DNA from: Terriglobia bacterium
GTDB lineage: Bacteria > Acidobacteriota > Terriglobia > Acidiferrales > UBA7541
DNA length: 64,000 bases
Reading direction: 5' to 3'
Assembly: GCA_020073375.1 (NCBI GenBank)
Contig: JAIQFG010000003.1
Coordinates: forward strand, 47,810 to 111,809
The position numbers and the translations under genes are program-made. This document shows, piece by piece, positions 35,700 to 45,649 of the stretch. Under the pieces are notes generated by a model. It saw only the letters and a list, made by a program, of their open reading frames with translations, was not told where the DNA came from and made no database searches. Positions within the stretch are counted from its first letter, which is position 1; each line of letters opens with the position of its first letter.

Positions 35700-36795
35700 C
35701 AAAGTGCGGGTGGGAATTCTGGGCGCGACCGGGATGGTCGGCCAACGATTTGTGCAAATGCTGGAGCATCATCCCGGGTTTGAGGTCACGGCGCTGGCCG
35801 CTTCGGACCGGTCGCAGGGCAAGCCCTACGCGGAGGCGTGTACCTGGCGGCTGGTGGGCGACATGCCGGCCTTCGCGCGAGCGATGATCGTGCAGCCGCC
35901 GCAGCCGCCGCTGGATTGCGACGTGGTCGTTTCCAGTTTGCCTTCCGACGTGGCGCGCGCCAGCGAAGAAGCCTTCGCCCGCGCCGGCTATCCCGTAATC
36001 AGCAACGCCTCCAGTTTGCGCATGGACCAGGACGTTCCCCTGCTGATTCCCGAAATTAATTCCCAACACCTCGATGTTCTGGAGCGCCAGAAGCAGGAGC
36101 GCGGGTACACCACCGGCTACGTGGTCACGAATCCGAATTGCTCGACGATCATCATGGCGCTGGCGCTGGCGCCACTGCACGCGAAATTCGGCATCGAGGC
36201 CGTGATCGCCACAACGCTGCAGGCCGTATCCGGAGCGGGCTATCCGGGCGTGCCTTCGCTCGACGTGGTCGACAACGTGATTCCCTTCATCGGCGGCGAG
36301 GAGCCGAAGATGGAAAGCGAGACGCGGAAAATTCTCGGCAGCCTCGGACGCAATTCCTTTGAGAACGCTCCGTTCGCGGTGAGCGCGCAATGCCATCGCG
36401 TGAACGTGGCCGACGGGCACTTGGTGGCGGTGCGCGTGAAACTCGCCAAGCGCGCGACGATTGAACAAGTTCGCGAGGCGCTGGCGTCCTACCGGTCGGT
36501 GCCGCAGGAACTGAACCTGCACACCGCGCCAAAAAATCCGGTGCTGGTGCGCAGCGAAGACGACCGGCCGCAGCCGCGCCTGGACCGTGACGCGGGCGGA
36601 GGCATGAGCGTCACCGTCGGGCGATTATTTCCCGACAGCGTGTTCGATTACCGGTTTGTGGTGCTGGGGCACAACACCGTGCGCGGCGCCGCGGGCGCGG
36701 CGATCCTGAATGCCGAATTGCTGCAGGCGCGCGGGCTGCTCACGGCCAACTCCGGGCCTGAAACCGCTGCGGCGGGCAAAGCGAGGGTGCGATGA
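35689..36795 (+). CDS. asd: Aspartate-semialdehyde dehydrogenase (archaeal/fungal type)
   Basis: 368 residues. VRVGILGATGMVGQRFVQML binds NADP; the catalytic Cys151 is in VTNPNCSTIIMALAL, and GAGYPGVPSLDVVDNVIPFI is the marker of the archaeal/fungal branch of ASADH. It gives aspartate semialdehyde for Lys, Met, Thr and Ile. GTG start behind GAGGGGGAACG. It overlaps the gene before by 11 bases and the gene after by 4 (ATGA), so this is one operon. Confidence 0.95.
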   Translation: MSNNKVRVGILGATGMVGQRFVQMLEHHPGFEVTALAASDRSQGKPYAEACTWRLVGDMPAFARAMIVQPPQPPLDCDVVVSSLPSDVARASEEAFARAGYPVISNASSLRMDQDVPLLIPEINSQHLDVLERQKQERGYTTGYVVTNPNCSTIIMALALAPLHAKFGIEAVIATTLQAVSGAGYPGVPSLDVVDNVIPFIGGEEPKMESETRKILGSLGRNSFENAPFAVSAQCHRVNVADGHLVAVRVKLAKRATIEQVREALASYRSVPQELNLHTAPKNPVLVRSEDDRPQPRLDRDAGGGMSVTVGRLFPDSVFDYRFVVLGHNTVRGAAGAAILNAELLQARGLLTANSGPETAAAGKARVR

Positions 36796-38249
36796 GCCGT
36801 CCGATCCAGGTGATGAAATTCGGCGGCACGTCGGTGGGCGATGCCGGGCGCATTCGCAGCGCGGCGAAAATCGCGGCGGATACGTCGAAGGACCGCGCGG
36901 TGGTCGTGGTGGTTTCGGCCATGTCCGGAGTCACCAACACCTTGATTGCGGCGGCGGGAAAGGCCGCTGCGGGCGATGAATCGGCGGCCGAAGCGCTGGC
37001 AAAATCGCTGCAGGCCAAGCATCACGAAGCCATCGGCGAGTTGATCGCGAACATCGACCGGCGGCGCGAACTGCTCGCGGAAATCGACGCCCTGATCGAA
37101 CGCGCGGCCAATCATTGCCGGGGCTGCGCGCTGCTCGGAGAACTTTCGCCGCGCGCGCTGGACGTGATTGCCGGAACGGGCGAGCGCATCACCGCGCGCA
37201 TCACTGCCGCTGTGCTGCGTGAGTTGGGCTACCGCGGAGTGGCCTTCGATGCGACTGACCTGATCGTTACGGACGACGTTCACGGCGGCGCCAGGCCGCT
37301 GCCCGTGCCCACTCGCACGAAAACACAGGCGGCGCTCATGCCGCTGCTCGAAGCGGACGGCATACCGGTCGTGACTGGATATATCGCCGCAACCGCCAAG
37401 GGCGTTCCCACGACGCTTGGCCGCGGCGGCTCCGATTATTCCGCAACGATTCTGGGCGCGGCGCTCGACGCCAGCGAAGTGATCATCTGGACCGACGTGA
37501 ACGGCGTGCTTACCGCGGACCCCAGAATGGTTCCCGACGCGGTCACACTGGACGAAGTTTCCTACGCTGAAGCAGGCGAACTCGCGTTTTTCGGCGCGAA
37601 GGTGCTGCACCCGATGACGCTGCGCCCGGTGATCGAAAGCGCCATCCCCGTATGGATCCGCAACAGTTTCCAGCCTCAGCAGGCCGGAACGAAAATCACG
37701 CACAGCGTGCGGCCCGCGCCGAAGGGCGTCAAGGCCGTGACGGCCACGCGCGACGTGGCCATGATCTCGGTAGCCGGGCCGGGAATTATCGGCGTGCCGG
37801 ACATCGCCGCGCGGATTTTCGGCGCGACTGCTTCCGTTCGCGCCAATATCGTGATGATTTCGCAATCGTCGTCGCAGGACAGCATCTGCTTCGTGGTGCA
37901 GGCCGCCGACGCCACGCGCACGGAGAAGGCGCTGCGCGACGCGCTTTACGAAGACGTGCACCTGCACGACCTCGAACACGTGAAGGTGAACAAGAACGTG
38001 GCCATCGTCGCCGCAGTCGGCGAAAATATGGCCGGAACCCCAGGCATCGCCGGCGCCGTCTTCAGCACCATGGGCAAGGAATCGATCAACATCATCGCCA
38101 TCGCGCAGGGATCTTCCGAGTACAACATTTCGTTCCTGGTGGATTCGACGGGGATGGAAAAAGCGGTGAAGGCGCTGCATCAGGCGTTTGGGCTGGGCAA
38201 GCAGGAATTGGGTGGAGAAGCGAGGCCGGTGGCGCAGGTGACTTCTTAA
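36792..38249 (+). CDS. lysC: Aspartate kinase with ACT domains
   Basis: 485 residues. The kinase starts IQVMKFGGTSVGDAGRI, with TGERITARITAAVLRELGY, TTLGRGGSDYSATILGAAL and WTDVNGVLTADPRMVPDA. Two ACT repeats follow (MISVAGPGIIGVPDIAARIF; VAIVAAVGENMAGTPGIAGAVF), with SINIIAIAQGSSEYNISFLV as an effector-binding stretch, so feedback by Lys, Thr or homoserine is expected. It is the last gene of the attenuator-led operon and coupled to asd by ATGA. No homoserine dehydrogenase domain is attached. Confidence 0.95.
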   Translation: MSRPIQVMKFGGTSVGDAGRIRSAAKIAADTSKDRAVVVVVSAMSGVTNTLIAAAGKAAAGDESAAEALAKSLQAKHHEAIGELIANIDRRRELLAEIDALIERAANHCRGCALLGELSPRALDVIAGTGERITARITAAVLRELGYRGVAFDATDLIVTDDVHGGARPLPVPTRTKTQAALMPLLEADGIPVVTGYIAATAKGVPTTLGRGGSDYSATILGAALDASEVIIWTDVNGVLTADPRMVPDAVTLDEVSYAEAGELAFFGAKVLHPMTLRPVIESAIPVWIRNSFQPQQAGTKITHSVRPAPKGVKAVTATRDVAMISVAGPGIIGVPDIAARIFGATASVRANIVMISQSSSQDSICFVVQAADATRTEKALRDALYEDVHLHDLEHVKVNKNVAIVAAVGENMAGTPGIAGAVFSTMGKESINIIAIAQGSSEYNISFLVDSTGMEKAVKALHQAFGLGKQELGGEARPVAQVTS

Positions 38250-38292
38250 GTTCCCAATGGCATTACAAATGTAGATTGAGAGAGACGGCCGA

Positions 38293-38393
38293 GTAGCACA
38301 GCCACTCTTGGCTGTATTGTTTTGTAGACCACACTCAGACCCCAGCTTCAACCACATTTGCGAAACCCACACAGCCAAGAGTGGCTGTGCTAC
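38293..38393. repeat. GTAG-headed paired palindrome, stem family B
   Basis: GTAGCACAGCCACTCTTGGC and GCCAAGAGTGGCTGTGCTAC, identical arms to the element at 4007. It lies between lysC and the convergent permease gene and ends one base before the permease stop codon. Confidence 0.88.
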
Positions 38394-38394
38394 T

Positions 38395-39906
38395 TCACCG
38401 TGTCGCGGCGTTCTTCTCGGCGGCCTGAATCCGCAGGCGGCTGTGGCGAACGCCGTAAGTGAAATAGATCACCAGGCCAATCGCCAGCCAGCCCACCAGG
38501 CGGTACCAGTTTTCAACGGGCAAGGAAAACATCAGGAGCAGGCAACTCGCGATTCCCAGGACCGGCACAATTGGGCCCAGCGGGGCGCGGAACGGGCGAT
38601 GCACTTCGGGATGCGTGCGGCGCATGATCATCACGGCCGCGCAAACAATGAGGAAGGCCAGCAGCGTGCCGATGTTCACCAGTTCGGCCAGGAAACGCAG
38701 CGGCAGGAAGGCGCCCATGGTGGCGACGAACACTCCGGTCATGATCGTCGATTTCCAGGGGGTGCGGAAACGCTCGTGCACGGCGGCGAAAAAATTGGGC
38801 GGGAGCAGGCCGTCGCGGGCCATGGCCAGGAAAATTCTGGGCTGGCTGAGCATCATGACCAACAGCACCGAGGTGATGCCGGCCACTGCGCCGACGGCGA
38901 TCAGAAGCTGCGCCCAGGGGAGTCCCACCTGGCGGAAGGCGTCGGAGACCGGAGCGTCGATGTTGATCTGGCTATAGGGAACCATTCCAGTAAGCACTCC
39001 GGCAACAGCAATGTAAAGAATGGTGCAAAGGACCAGCGAAGTCATGATCCCGATAGGGACGTCGCGCGAAGGGTTTTTGGCTTCCTCGGCGTGCGTCGAT
39101 ATCGAATCGAAGCCGATGTAGGCGAAGAAAACCAGCGCGGCCCCGGCCAACATGCCTTGCGGCTTGCCGCCGGGCCCGGCCTGACCGAGCACGGTGTGGC
39201 CGAAGAAGCTGAGTCCGCTCAATCCAAACGGGGCGAAGGGATGCCAGTTTTCCGCATGAACGTAAAATGCGCCGACTCCGATCACGAAAAAGACGATCGC
39301 AAGCTTCAGCATGACGATCACGGCATTCAGGCTCGCGCTTTCCTTGATTCCCTTCACCAGGACGACGGTCACGGCCGCGGCAATCGCGATGGCCGGCAGA
39401 TCGAACCACGTTCCCGTGAGAATGACGCGACCCGCGACAGGGTCCCAGTCGAAGGGCGCGTTGGTGAAGACGTGCGGCAAGCCGATGTGAAAGAAGGAAA
39501 GAAAATCCTGGAAGTAGTGAGACCAGCCGTGCGCGACCGTCGCCGAGGCCACGGCGTACTCCAGGATCAGGTCCCATCCGATGATCCAGGCAAACAGTTC
39601 GCCAAGCGTGGCGTACGCGTAGGTGTAAGCCGACCCGGCCACCGGAACCATGGAGGCGAACTCGGCATAGCACAGCGCCGCGAAAATGCACGTCAGCCCG
39701 GAGGCGACGAACGACAGCATCAGCGCGGGGCCGGCCAGGTCATGCGCGGCGACGCCGGTGAGAACGAAAATTCCCGTGCCGATGATCGCGCCCACGCCCA
39801 GGCTCGAGAGCTGCACGGGGCCGAGGACGCGATGGAGGCGGTTTTCACCCCGCAGTTCTTCGAGCAGGGCCTCATGCGATTTTGTCTGGAACAATTGGTT
39901 TGCCAT
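38395..39906 (-). CDS. APC-family amino-acid permease (CAT/YfnA-like)
   Basis: 503 residues with about 12-14 membrane helices. SSLGVGAIIGTGIFVLTG is the TM1 GxG ligand-binding break, YAEFASMVPVAGSAYTYAY and FFAYIGFDSISTHAEEAKNPSRDVP are CAT-type markers. It likely moves cationic or neutral amino acids with protons across the inner membrane. The ATG is preferred over an upstream GTG because AAGGTGG sits correctly before it. Its stop is flush against a repeat. Confidence 0.9.
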   Translation of the reverse strand: MANQLFQTKSHEALLEELRGENRLHRVLGPVQLSSLGVGAIIGTGIFVLTGVAAHDLAGPALMLSFVASGLTCIFAALCYAEFASMVPVAGSAYTYAYATLGELFAWIIGWDLILEYAVASATVAHGWSHYFQDFLSFFHIGLPHVFTNAPFDWDPVAGRVILTGTWFDLPAIAIAAAVTVVLVKGIKESASLNAVIVMLKLAIVFFVIGVGAFYVHAENWHPFAPFGLSGLSFFGHTVLGQAGPGGKPQGMLAGAALVFFAYIGFDSISTHAEEAKNPSRDVPIGIMTSLVLCTILYIAVAGVLTGMVPYSQINIDAPVSDAFRQVGLPWAQLLIAVGAVAGITSVLLVMMLSQPRIFLAMARDGLLPPNFFAAVHERFRTPWKSTIMTGVFVATMGAFLPLRFLAELVNIGTLLAFLIVCAAVMIMRRTHPEVHRPFRAPLGPIVPVLGIASCLLLMFSLPVENWYRLVGWLAIGLVIYFTYGVRHSRLRIQAAEKNAATR

Positions 39907-39986
39907 AGCCACCTTTTGTGCTTCGAGTGATTCAAAAAAACGGCCCGAACCGTACGGGGCGTCGTGCTTGACGGACTGAGAAAATA

Positions 39987-40008
39987 CCCGTCCGCCGTGG
40001 CGGACGGG
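39987..40008. repeat. Perfect 10-bp hairpin upstream of the permease
   Basis: CCCGTCCGCC and GGCGGACGGG around GT, in the gap between the two permease genes. It may terminate or stabilise the upstream permease message (minus strand). Confidence 0.6.
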
Positions 40009-40038
40009 CTACGGCAACTCTGCAAATCACGTAACGCG

Positions 40039-40114
40039 CTGTGGCCTGCCTCTTCAGAGGCGGGGTTTTTGATCGCGCTTGCAAACAAAACCGACAGGGT
40101 GAAGCCTGTCCTAC
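40039..40114. repeat. Degenerate paired palindrome, stem family A right arm
   Basis: The right arm CGACAGGGTGAAGCCTGTCC plus TAC is clear. The left arm is eroded (TGGCCTGCCTCTTCAGAGGC). Its last base is shared with the stop codon of the neighbouring permease. Confidence 0.6.
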
Positions 40115-41670
40115 TAGTTTTGCGCGGTCGCCGGGCGGCGCGACCATACCATGTACACCGGCACGCCGATCAGCACAATCACCAACCCCGGCCAGGTATC
40201 CTGCGTCTGGTACAGAATCAGGATCAGCATGATCAGCGAGGCCATGATGATGTAGAGCACCGGCACGAAGGGATATCCCCAGGCGCGATACGGCCGCTCG
40301 GCGTCCGGCCGTTTTCTGCGCAGCACGAAAATCCCGCCGATGGTCAGCACATAAAACATCAGCGCGGCGAAGACCACGTAGTCCAGCAGGACGCTGTACA
40401 GGTTGCCGTAGGTGACCGCGCCGGTCGCGCCATTCACCAGGCGCGTCCGGAGCAGCACCAGAACTCCGCCCCACACGCCTTGCAATAGAAGTCCCATTGC
40501 GGGGACGTGATTGGCGTTCAGGCGTCCGGTGCCGCGGAAAAAAAGTCCGTCGTGGGCCATCGCGTAGTAGACGCGGGCGCCCGCCAGGATCAGGCCGTTC
40601 GCGCAACCGAACGTGGAAATCATGATGGCCACGGCCATGAGCGTTGCGCCGCTGTTTCCGAAAATCACGCCGAGCGTCGCGGTGGCCACGCGGTCGTCCG
40701 GCGCGGTTTGGATCTGGTGCAGCGTGAGCGCCGAAAGGTAGCCCACATTTGCAAGGCAATAGAGGGAGATCACAATGGCGGTGCCGATGGCGAGCGACAG
40801 AGGCACATCGCGGCGCGGATTTTTTACTTCTCCGGCCGTGAACGTAATGTTGTTCCAGGCGTCGGCCGAAAACAGCGAGCCCACCTGCGAAACGCCGAAT
40901 GCGATCAGCAAACCAAAAAGACCCGTCGCCGCCGTCACCGACGGCAGGAAAGATTTCAGCCAGTTCGCTCCCGGCTCGATAGTGTTGGGATCGTGAACGG
41001 CCCAGAGATCCGAGAAATTCGCATGAATCGCGGCAGCGTTCCGCCCGAGGAAAACTCCCGCCAGGATCAGTCCGGCCAGCGCCAGGGTTTTGGCGGATGT
41101 AAAAATATTCTGGATCAGCTTTCCGAGTTTCAATCCGCGCGTATTCAGCAACGTGAGAAACGCAATCAGCAACAGCGCGACAAATTGCTGCAGCGAAAGG
41201 CTGACGGCATATCCGGAAGATAACTGGATGGGGGGAACGATCCAGGCGTTCGGCGAAATCGCCGGCCACAGGACGCCCAGGAATCGCGCAAAGCCGACCG
41301 CCACGGCGGCAATCGTGCCCGTCTGGATGACCAGAAACAGCGTCCAGCCGTACAAAAAGCCCCACAGGGGAGAATACGCTTCGCGCAGGTAGATGTACTG
41401 CCCGCCCGCTTTGGGCATCATCGCGGCCAATTCACCGTAGGAAAGCGCCGCCGCGACGGTCATCAGGCCGGAGATGATCCACGTTGCCAGCAGGCCGCCG
41501 GTTGAGCCCGTGTTTCGCGCGATGTCCGCGGACACGATGAAAATTCCCGAGCCGATCATGGACCCGACGACGATGGTAGTGGAATCAAAAAGCCCGAGTT
41601 CGCGGATGAAGCCGGACGGCTTCGATTCGGAAGGCGCCGCAGTAGCCATTGGGGACTGCCCTTCGGACAT
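40114..41670 (-). CDS. APC-family amino-acid transporter (LAT/SteT-like)
   Basis: 518 residues with ~12 helices. FDSTTIVVGSMIGSGIFIV carries the GSGI break of the LAT subfamily, with SYGELAAMMPKAGGQYIYLREAY, AFGVSQVGSLFSADAWNNIT and GEVKNPRRDVPLSLAIG. Exchange or proton-coupled uptake of amino acids is likely; substrate unknown. AAGGAGC stands nine bases before the ATG. A loop at ~220-260 is longer than in SteT. It neighbours the other permease on the same strand but with a repeat-filled gap of ~200 bases. Confidence 0.9.
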   Translation of the reverse strand: MSEGQSPMATAAPSESKPSGFIRELGLFDSTTIVVGSMIGSGIFIVSADIARNTGSTGGLLATWIISGLMTVAAALSYGELAAMMPKAGGQYIYLREAYSPLWGFLYGWTLFLVIQTGTIAAVAVGFARFLGVLWPAISPNAWIVPPIQLSSGYAVSLSLQQFVALLLIAFLTLLNTRGLKLGKLIQNIFTSAKTLALAGLILAGVFLGRNAAAIHANFSDLWAVHDPNTIEPGANWLKSFLPSVTAATGLFGLLIAFGVSQVGSLFSADAWNNITFTAGEVKNPRRDVPLSLAIGTAIVISLYCLANVGYLSALTLHQIQTAPDDRVATATLGVIFGNSGATLMAVAIMISTFGCANGLILAGARVYYAMAHDGLFFRGTGRLNANHVPAMGLLLQGVWGGVLVLLRTRLVNGATGAVTYGNLYSVLLDYVVFAALMFYVLTIGGIFVLRRKRPDAERPYRAWGYPFVPVLYIIMASLIMLILILYQTQDTWPGLVIVLIGVPVYMVWSRRPATAQN

Positions 41671-41726
41671 TCGGCCGCTCCTTATCGGGTTGCTCGGGGT
41701 CCCGAGAAAATTTCGGTCGGGCCGGT

Positions 41727-41793
41727 GTAGCGCCCGCCTTCAGGCGGGCGATTGCGCCAGATCGCAGGGTGCCCGCCTGAAGGCGGGCGCTAC
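41727..41793. repeat. GTAG-headed paired palindrome, stem family C
   Basis: GTAGCGCCCGCCTTCAGGCG at the left and CGCCTGAAGGCGGGCGCTAC at the right, perfect inverted copies about 27 bases apart. It ends one base before the thiE stop. Confidence 0.87.
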
Positions 41794-41794
41794 A

Positions 41795-42436
41795 TTATTT
41801 CGCCGGGCCGGCAGTGGAATCGGCCACTGCGAGAAATGCGCGCGCGCGCTGGCCGGGATTTTCGGCGCGGATCAAATCGCTGATCACCGCCAGTGAATCC
41901 GCCCCGGCGCGGTAGACTTCCGCCGCGCGTTCCAGGGTAATTCCTCCGATGGCCACCAGCGGCTTCGCCGTCAATTTGCGTGCGCGCCGCAACAGCTCGG
42001 TGCCCACGACCGCATCGGGATTCTGCTTGGTGGCTGTGGGAAACACGGGGCCAAACGCAATGTAATCGGCGCTGGTGCGATCGGCGGCCTGCACCTGTTC
42101 CAGCGTGTGCGTCGAAACTCCCACCCAGCGCTCGCGGCCGCAAATCGCGCGGGCTTCCTCCACTCCCAGGTCGTCCTGCCCCACGTGCACGCCGCCCGCT
42201 CCGGTAAGCAGCGCGATATCCGGCCGGTCATTGACGATAAATCGCACGCCGCGCGCGCCGAGCATTTTAGAAAGGTGCATGGAAACGTCGAAAAATTGGC
42301 GAGTAGGATCGGTCTTGTTTCGGTATTGAATCAGTTCGACACCGGATCCCGCCAGCGCTTCAGCCAATGCCAGCTCCGAAACGTTGAGCAAAGTGGGGTC
42401 GATTATGGCATAGAGGCGCGGAAACACAAGGTTCAT
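41795..42436 (-). CDS. thiE: Thiamine-phosphate synthase
   Basis: 213 residues of a TIM-barrel enzyme: LIQYRNK (pyrophosphate site), RFIVNDRPDIAL, GVHVGQDDLG, GVSTHT, ADYIAFGPVFPTATK and VAIGGITLE. It joins HMP-PP and thiazole phosphate. It starts 6 bases after accC and is probably cotranscribed with it; this pairing has no metabolic reason I can see. Its 3' end abuts a repeat. Confidence 0.95.
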   Translation of the reverse strand: MNLVFPRLYAIIDPTLLNVSELALAEALAGSGVELIQYRNKTDPTRQFFDVSMHLSKMLGARGVRFIVNDRPDIALLTGAGGVHVGQDDLGVEEARAICGRERWVGVSTHTLEQVQAADRTSADYIAFGPVFPTATKQNPDAVVGTELLRRARKLTAKPLVAIGGITLERAAEVYRAGADSLAVISDLIRAENPGQRARAFLAVADSTAGPAK

Positions 42437-42442
42437 AAGGGC

Positions 42443-43792
42443 TTATCCGGCCGAGGATGTGGCGAATCGGTCAAGGAAGTGGGTATCGAAGCGGCCCTCG
42501 GCAAAATCCTTGTCCGCCATGATCTTGCGCTGCAGGGGAATAGAGGTCTTGATGCCCTCGACCACGAACATTTCCAGGGCGCGCCTCATGCGGGCGATGG
42601 ATTCGGCGCGCGTATCGCCGAAGGCAATAAGCTTGGCGACCAGGGAATCATAGTAGGGCGGGATCACGCCATCGGCGTGCGCGGCGGTATCCACGCGAAT
42701 CCCGGGGCCGCCGGGGGTGCGGAACACGGTGATGCGTCCGGCCGAGGGCACGAAGGTTTCAGGATCCTCGGCGTTGATGCGGCATTCGATGGCGTGGCCG
42801 TGCGAAACCAGCTTGCCCACCACGTCCGCAAGTTTCTCGCCCGTGGCAAGGCGGATTTGCGATTTGATCAGGTCCACGCCCGTGACCATTTCCGTGACCG
42901 GATGCTCCACCTGGATGCGCGCGTTCATCTCGATGAAGTAAATCGAGCCGTCTTCGTCCATCAGGAATTCCACGGTGCCGGCGCTGCTGTAGCCGATCTG
43001 CTCGAGCGCCTCGACCACGCGGGCGCCGAGTTCCTTGCGCTGTTTGGGATCAATCGCCGGCGAAGGAGATTCCTCGATCAGTTTCTGGTGGCGGCGCTGG
43101 ATGCTGCATTCGCGCTCGCCCAGGTGCATGACGCGGCCGTGCTTGTCGCCCAGCACCTGGAATTCGATGTGCCGCGGGCGCTCGATGAATTTTTCCAGGT
43201 ACACGTCGGGAACGCCGAAGGCCTGCTGCGCTTCGTTTCGCGCGGTGCCGAATGCTCCGGGCAACTCATCTTCGCTGCGGACGACGCGCATGCCGCGCCC
43301 GCCGCCTCCGGCCGACGCTTTTACAATTACCGGATACTTGATGCGCGCCGCTTCGGCCAGCGCCGCAGCCTCGTCCGGCACAATCCCTTGCGAACCGGGC
43401 ACCACCGGCACTCCGGCGGCGGACATTTCGCGGCGCGCTTGGTCTTTTTCGCCCATCATGCGCAGCAGGTCTGGGGAAGGGCCGATGAAGGTAATGTGCG
43501 AGGCCTCGCACACCTCGGCGAAATTGGCGTTCTCGGAAAGAAATCCGTAGCCGGGATGGATGGCGTCGACGTTGGTGATTTCCGCCGCGCTGATCACCTG
43601 CGGAATGTTCAGGTAACTCTCGCTTGATTTCGCGGGGCCAATGCACACGGCCTCGTCGGCGAAGCGCACGTGCAGCGAGTTGCGGTCGGCTTCGGAATAG
43701 ACGGCGACGGTGGCGATGCCCAGTTCCTTGCACGCGTCAATCACGCGCAGGGCGATTTCTCCACGATTGGCAATCAGGATTTTTCGGAACAT
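42443..43792 (-). CDS. accC: Biotin carboxylase subunit of acetyl-CoA carboxylase
   Basis: 449 residues of an ATP-grasp enzyme: [67 protein letters not shown] and [20 protein letters not shown]. It carboxylates biotin on AccB in fatty-acid synthesis. There is no clear ribosome site. A ~190-base gap with a repeat lies between it and accB on the same strand, which is more than usual for accBC. Confidence 0.97.
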   Translation of the reverse strand: MFRKILIANRGEIALRVIDACKELGIATVAVYSEADRNSLHVRFADEAVCIGPAKSSESYLNIPQVISAAEITNVDAIHPGYGFLSENANFAEVCEASHITFIGPSPDLLRMMGEKDQARREMSAAGVPVVPGSQGIVPDEAAALAEAARIKYPVIVKASAGGGGRGMRVVRSEDELPGAFGTARNEAQQAFGVPDVYLEKFIERPRHIEFQVLGDKHGRVMHLGERECSIQRRHQKLIEESPSPAIDPKQRKELGARVVEALEQIGYSSAGTVEFLMDEDGSIYFIEMNARIQVEHPVTEMVTGVDLIKSQIRLATGEKLADVVGKLVSHGHAIECRINAEDPETFVPSAGRITVFRTPGGPGIRVDTAAHADGVIPPYYDSLVAKLIAFGDTRAESIARMRRALEMFVVEGIKTSIPLQRKIMADKDFAEGRFDTHFLDRFATSSAG

Positions 43793-43859
43793 GAGTAAGA
43801 GTATGCCGGGCTGGGAACGATGCCCAAGTCCTTCTATGCTTGTGTGAGGCCGGTGAATC

Positions 43860-43927
43860 CAAGCCGACAGCGGCTAAAGCCGGTCTTTCCGGGTTCCCTT
43901 ATGTCGTGGCTAAAGCCCCGACCCACA
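43860..43927. repeat. Degenerate paired palindrome
   Basis: CCGACAGCGGCTAAAGCCGG at the left and GTGGCTAAAGCCCCGACCCA at the right, a relative of the element at 34697, in the accC-accB gap. Confidence 0.55.
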
Positions 43928-43984
43928 AAGATTTCGACGCTTTCAAATAAACCCTTCCGGCCCGGGGGCAGCGGTAAAGTCCGG

Positions 43985-44539
43985 CTATTTTTTCGGTCCC
44001 GAAGGACGCAGCGCAAACAGCGGCTCGCCGTATTCCACCGGCTGGCCGTTTTCGACCAGCACGCGCACGACTTCCCCGCTGATGTCCGCTTCGATTTCGT
44101 TCATCAATTTCATGGCTTCGATGATGCAGACGGTCTTGCCGGGCTCCACGCGATCGCCCACGCGAACGAACGGGCCGGCGTCCGGACTTGGGCCGGCATA
44201 AAACGTGCCGACAATGGGCGACTTGATGATGTGCTCCTCGGCAGCCGGGGGCGCGGGCTGGCTCGGCGGCTGGGCGGCCGCAGGCGCTGGCGCCGTAAGC
44301 TGTGCATGGACCGGCGGCGCAGTTACAGGCGCCTCAGGAGCGGTGGGCAAAGCGCGAAGGATCGGCGCCGCGCCCTGCGGCACGGCCTTTTTCAGCCGGA
44401 TGCGCAAGTCTCCGTGGGCATACTCAAATTCTTCCAGGCCATATTCGGCCATGAAGGAAAGCAGGCGCTCGAGTTGGCCCAAGTCAACCCCGGGCACACC
44501 CGACTCGGGGTTCTGCGATGGTTTCTTGGATCCCTTCAT
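43985..44539 (-). CDS. accB: Biotin carboxyl carrier protein
   Basis: 184 residues. An N-terminal helix ([33 protein letters not shown]), a Pro/Ala linker (~70-100) and a biotinyl domain with Lys144 in [13 protein letters not shown]. The thumb loop [18 protein letters not shown] is typical. It carries carboxybiotin between AccC and the transferase. It follows the peptidase gene by 27 bases. The biotin genes at 14.6-19 kb make its cofactor. Confidence 0.96.
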   Translation of the reverse strand: MKGSKKPSQNPESGVPGVDLGQLERLLSFMAEYGLEEFEYAHGDLRIRLKKAVPQGAAPILRALPTAPEAPVTAPPVHAQLTAPAPAAAQPPSQPAPPAAEEHIIKSPIVGTFYAGPSPDAGPFVRVGDRVEPGKTVCIIEAMKLMNEIEADISGEVVRVLVENGQPVEYGEPLFALRPSGPKK

Positions 44540-44566
44540 ATCGTCGTGTGCAAAGCTGTTTGCCGC

Positions 44567-45649
44567 CTAGATTTCGATGAATTCCCGCGGAGCGCTGGTC
44601 AGAATTTCGGCTCCCCGGGGCGTTACCAGGGCTTCGTCCTCGATGCGGATTCCCCCGACGCCTTCCATGTACACGCCCGGTTCCAGCGTGATCACGTTGC
44701 CCGCTTCCAGCGACCACTTCTGCCCGCGCGCCACCCGGGGGTCCTCATGGATTTCAATGCCCAGCCCATGGCCCGTGCTATGCACGAAGTAGCGTCCCAA
44801 GCCTTTATGCTGCAACACATTTCTGGCCGCGGCATCCACAGTACCGGCGGAGACGCCGGCCCGCAAGACGTTCCGTGCGGCCAATTGCGCGTCCAGCACT
44901 GCCTGGTACCACTGTTTCACGCGAACAGGCGCCCGGCCGAAATACACCGTGCGCGTCAAATCGCTGCAATAGTGGCGGAGTATAGCACCCAGGTCCAGCA
45001 CGACCAACTCGTTTTTCCCGATTCGGCGCTCCGTGGGGCGCGCATGAGGCAACGCCGATCGCGGTCCGGCGGCAACGATCGCTTCAAAGGATTCGCCCGA
45101 GGCTCCCTTGCGCCTCATGCGGTAGCCGATCTCAGCGGCAATCTCGAGTTCGGTGACTCCGGGCCGGATCTGGCGTATGGTTTCCTCCATCACCTCGGAA
45201 CCCAGGCGCGCGGATTCCCGCAGGCATTGGATTTCAAAGGGGTCTTTGACCGCCCGGAGTCGCTCCGCAATGCCGTCGACGCCCGCCCATTTCACGGACG
45301 ATCCGGCGGCTTTCTTCAGCGCTTTCCAGCCCGCCAGCGTGAGCCGCGAGGGAGAAACCGCGACGCGGTTGCGCCCTTTTTTCCGCAGGTGCTCGCCAAC
45401 CGCTTCCAGAAGGGACCCGCGATGGATGCGCGTGCGAATCCCGGGGCATTCCTGCTTGGCCTGGATCGTGAATCGTCCGTCGGTAAACAGCGTGGCGGAA
45501 GAGGAGTCCACCAGCAGGGCGCCCGAATCTCCGCTGAATCCGCTCAGGTAATAAATGTTGGGAAGATGAGTTTCCAGGAGCGCGCCGACGCCGTGCGCTT
45601 CGAGGGAATATCGGAGACGCTTGAGCCTGGCCGAAGTGGTGGTCTGCAT
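44567..45649 (-). CDS. pepQ: M24-family Xaa-Pro peptidase
   Basis: 360 residues. A creatinase-like N-domain (NIYYLSGFSGDSGALLV, TDGRFTIQAKQE) precedes the pita-bread domain with metal ligands in VVLDLGAILRHYCSDLTRTV, HSTGHGLGIEIHEDP, ITLEPGVYM and RIEDEALVT. It cleaves X-Pro bonds. The ATG lies directly after a terminator stem and its T run, with no ribosome site, so the message may start close to the ATG. It leads accB-accC-thiE. Confidence 0.93.
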   Translation of the reverse strand: MQTTTSARLKRLRYSLEAHGVGALLETHLPNIYYLSGFSGDSGALLVDSSSATLFTDGRFTIQAKQECPGIRTRIHRGSLLEAVGEHLRKKGRNRVAVSPSRLTLAGWKALKKAAGSSVKWAGVDGIAERLRAVKDPFEIQCLRESARLGSEVMEETIRQIRPGVTELEIAAEIGYRMRRKGASGESFEAIVAAGPRSALPHARPTERRIGKNELVVLDLGAILRHYCSDLTRTVYFGRAPVRVKQWYQAVLDAQLAARNVLRAGVSAGTVDAAARNVLQHKGLGRYFVHSTGHGLGIEIHEDPRVARGQKWSLEAGNVITLEPGVYMEGVGGIRIEDEALVTPRGAEILTSAPREFIEI

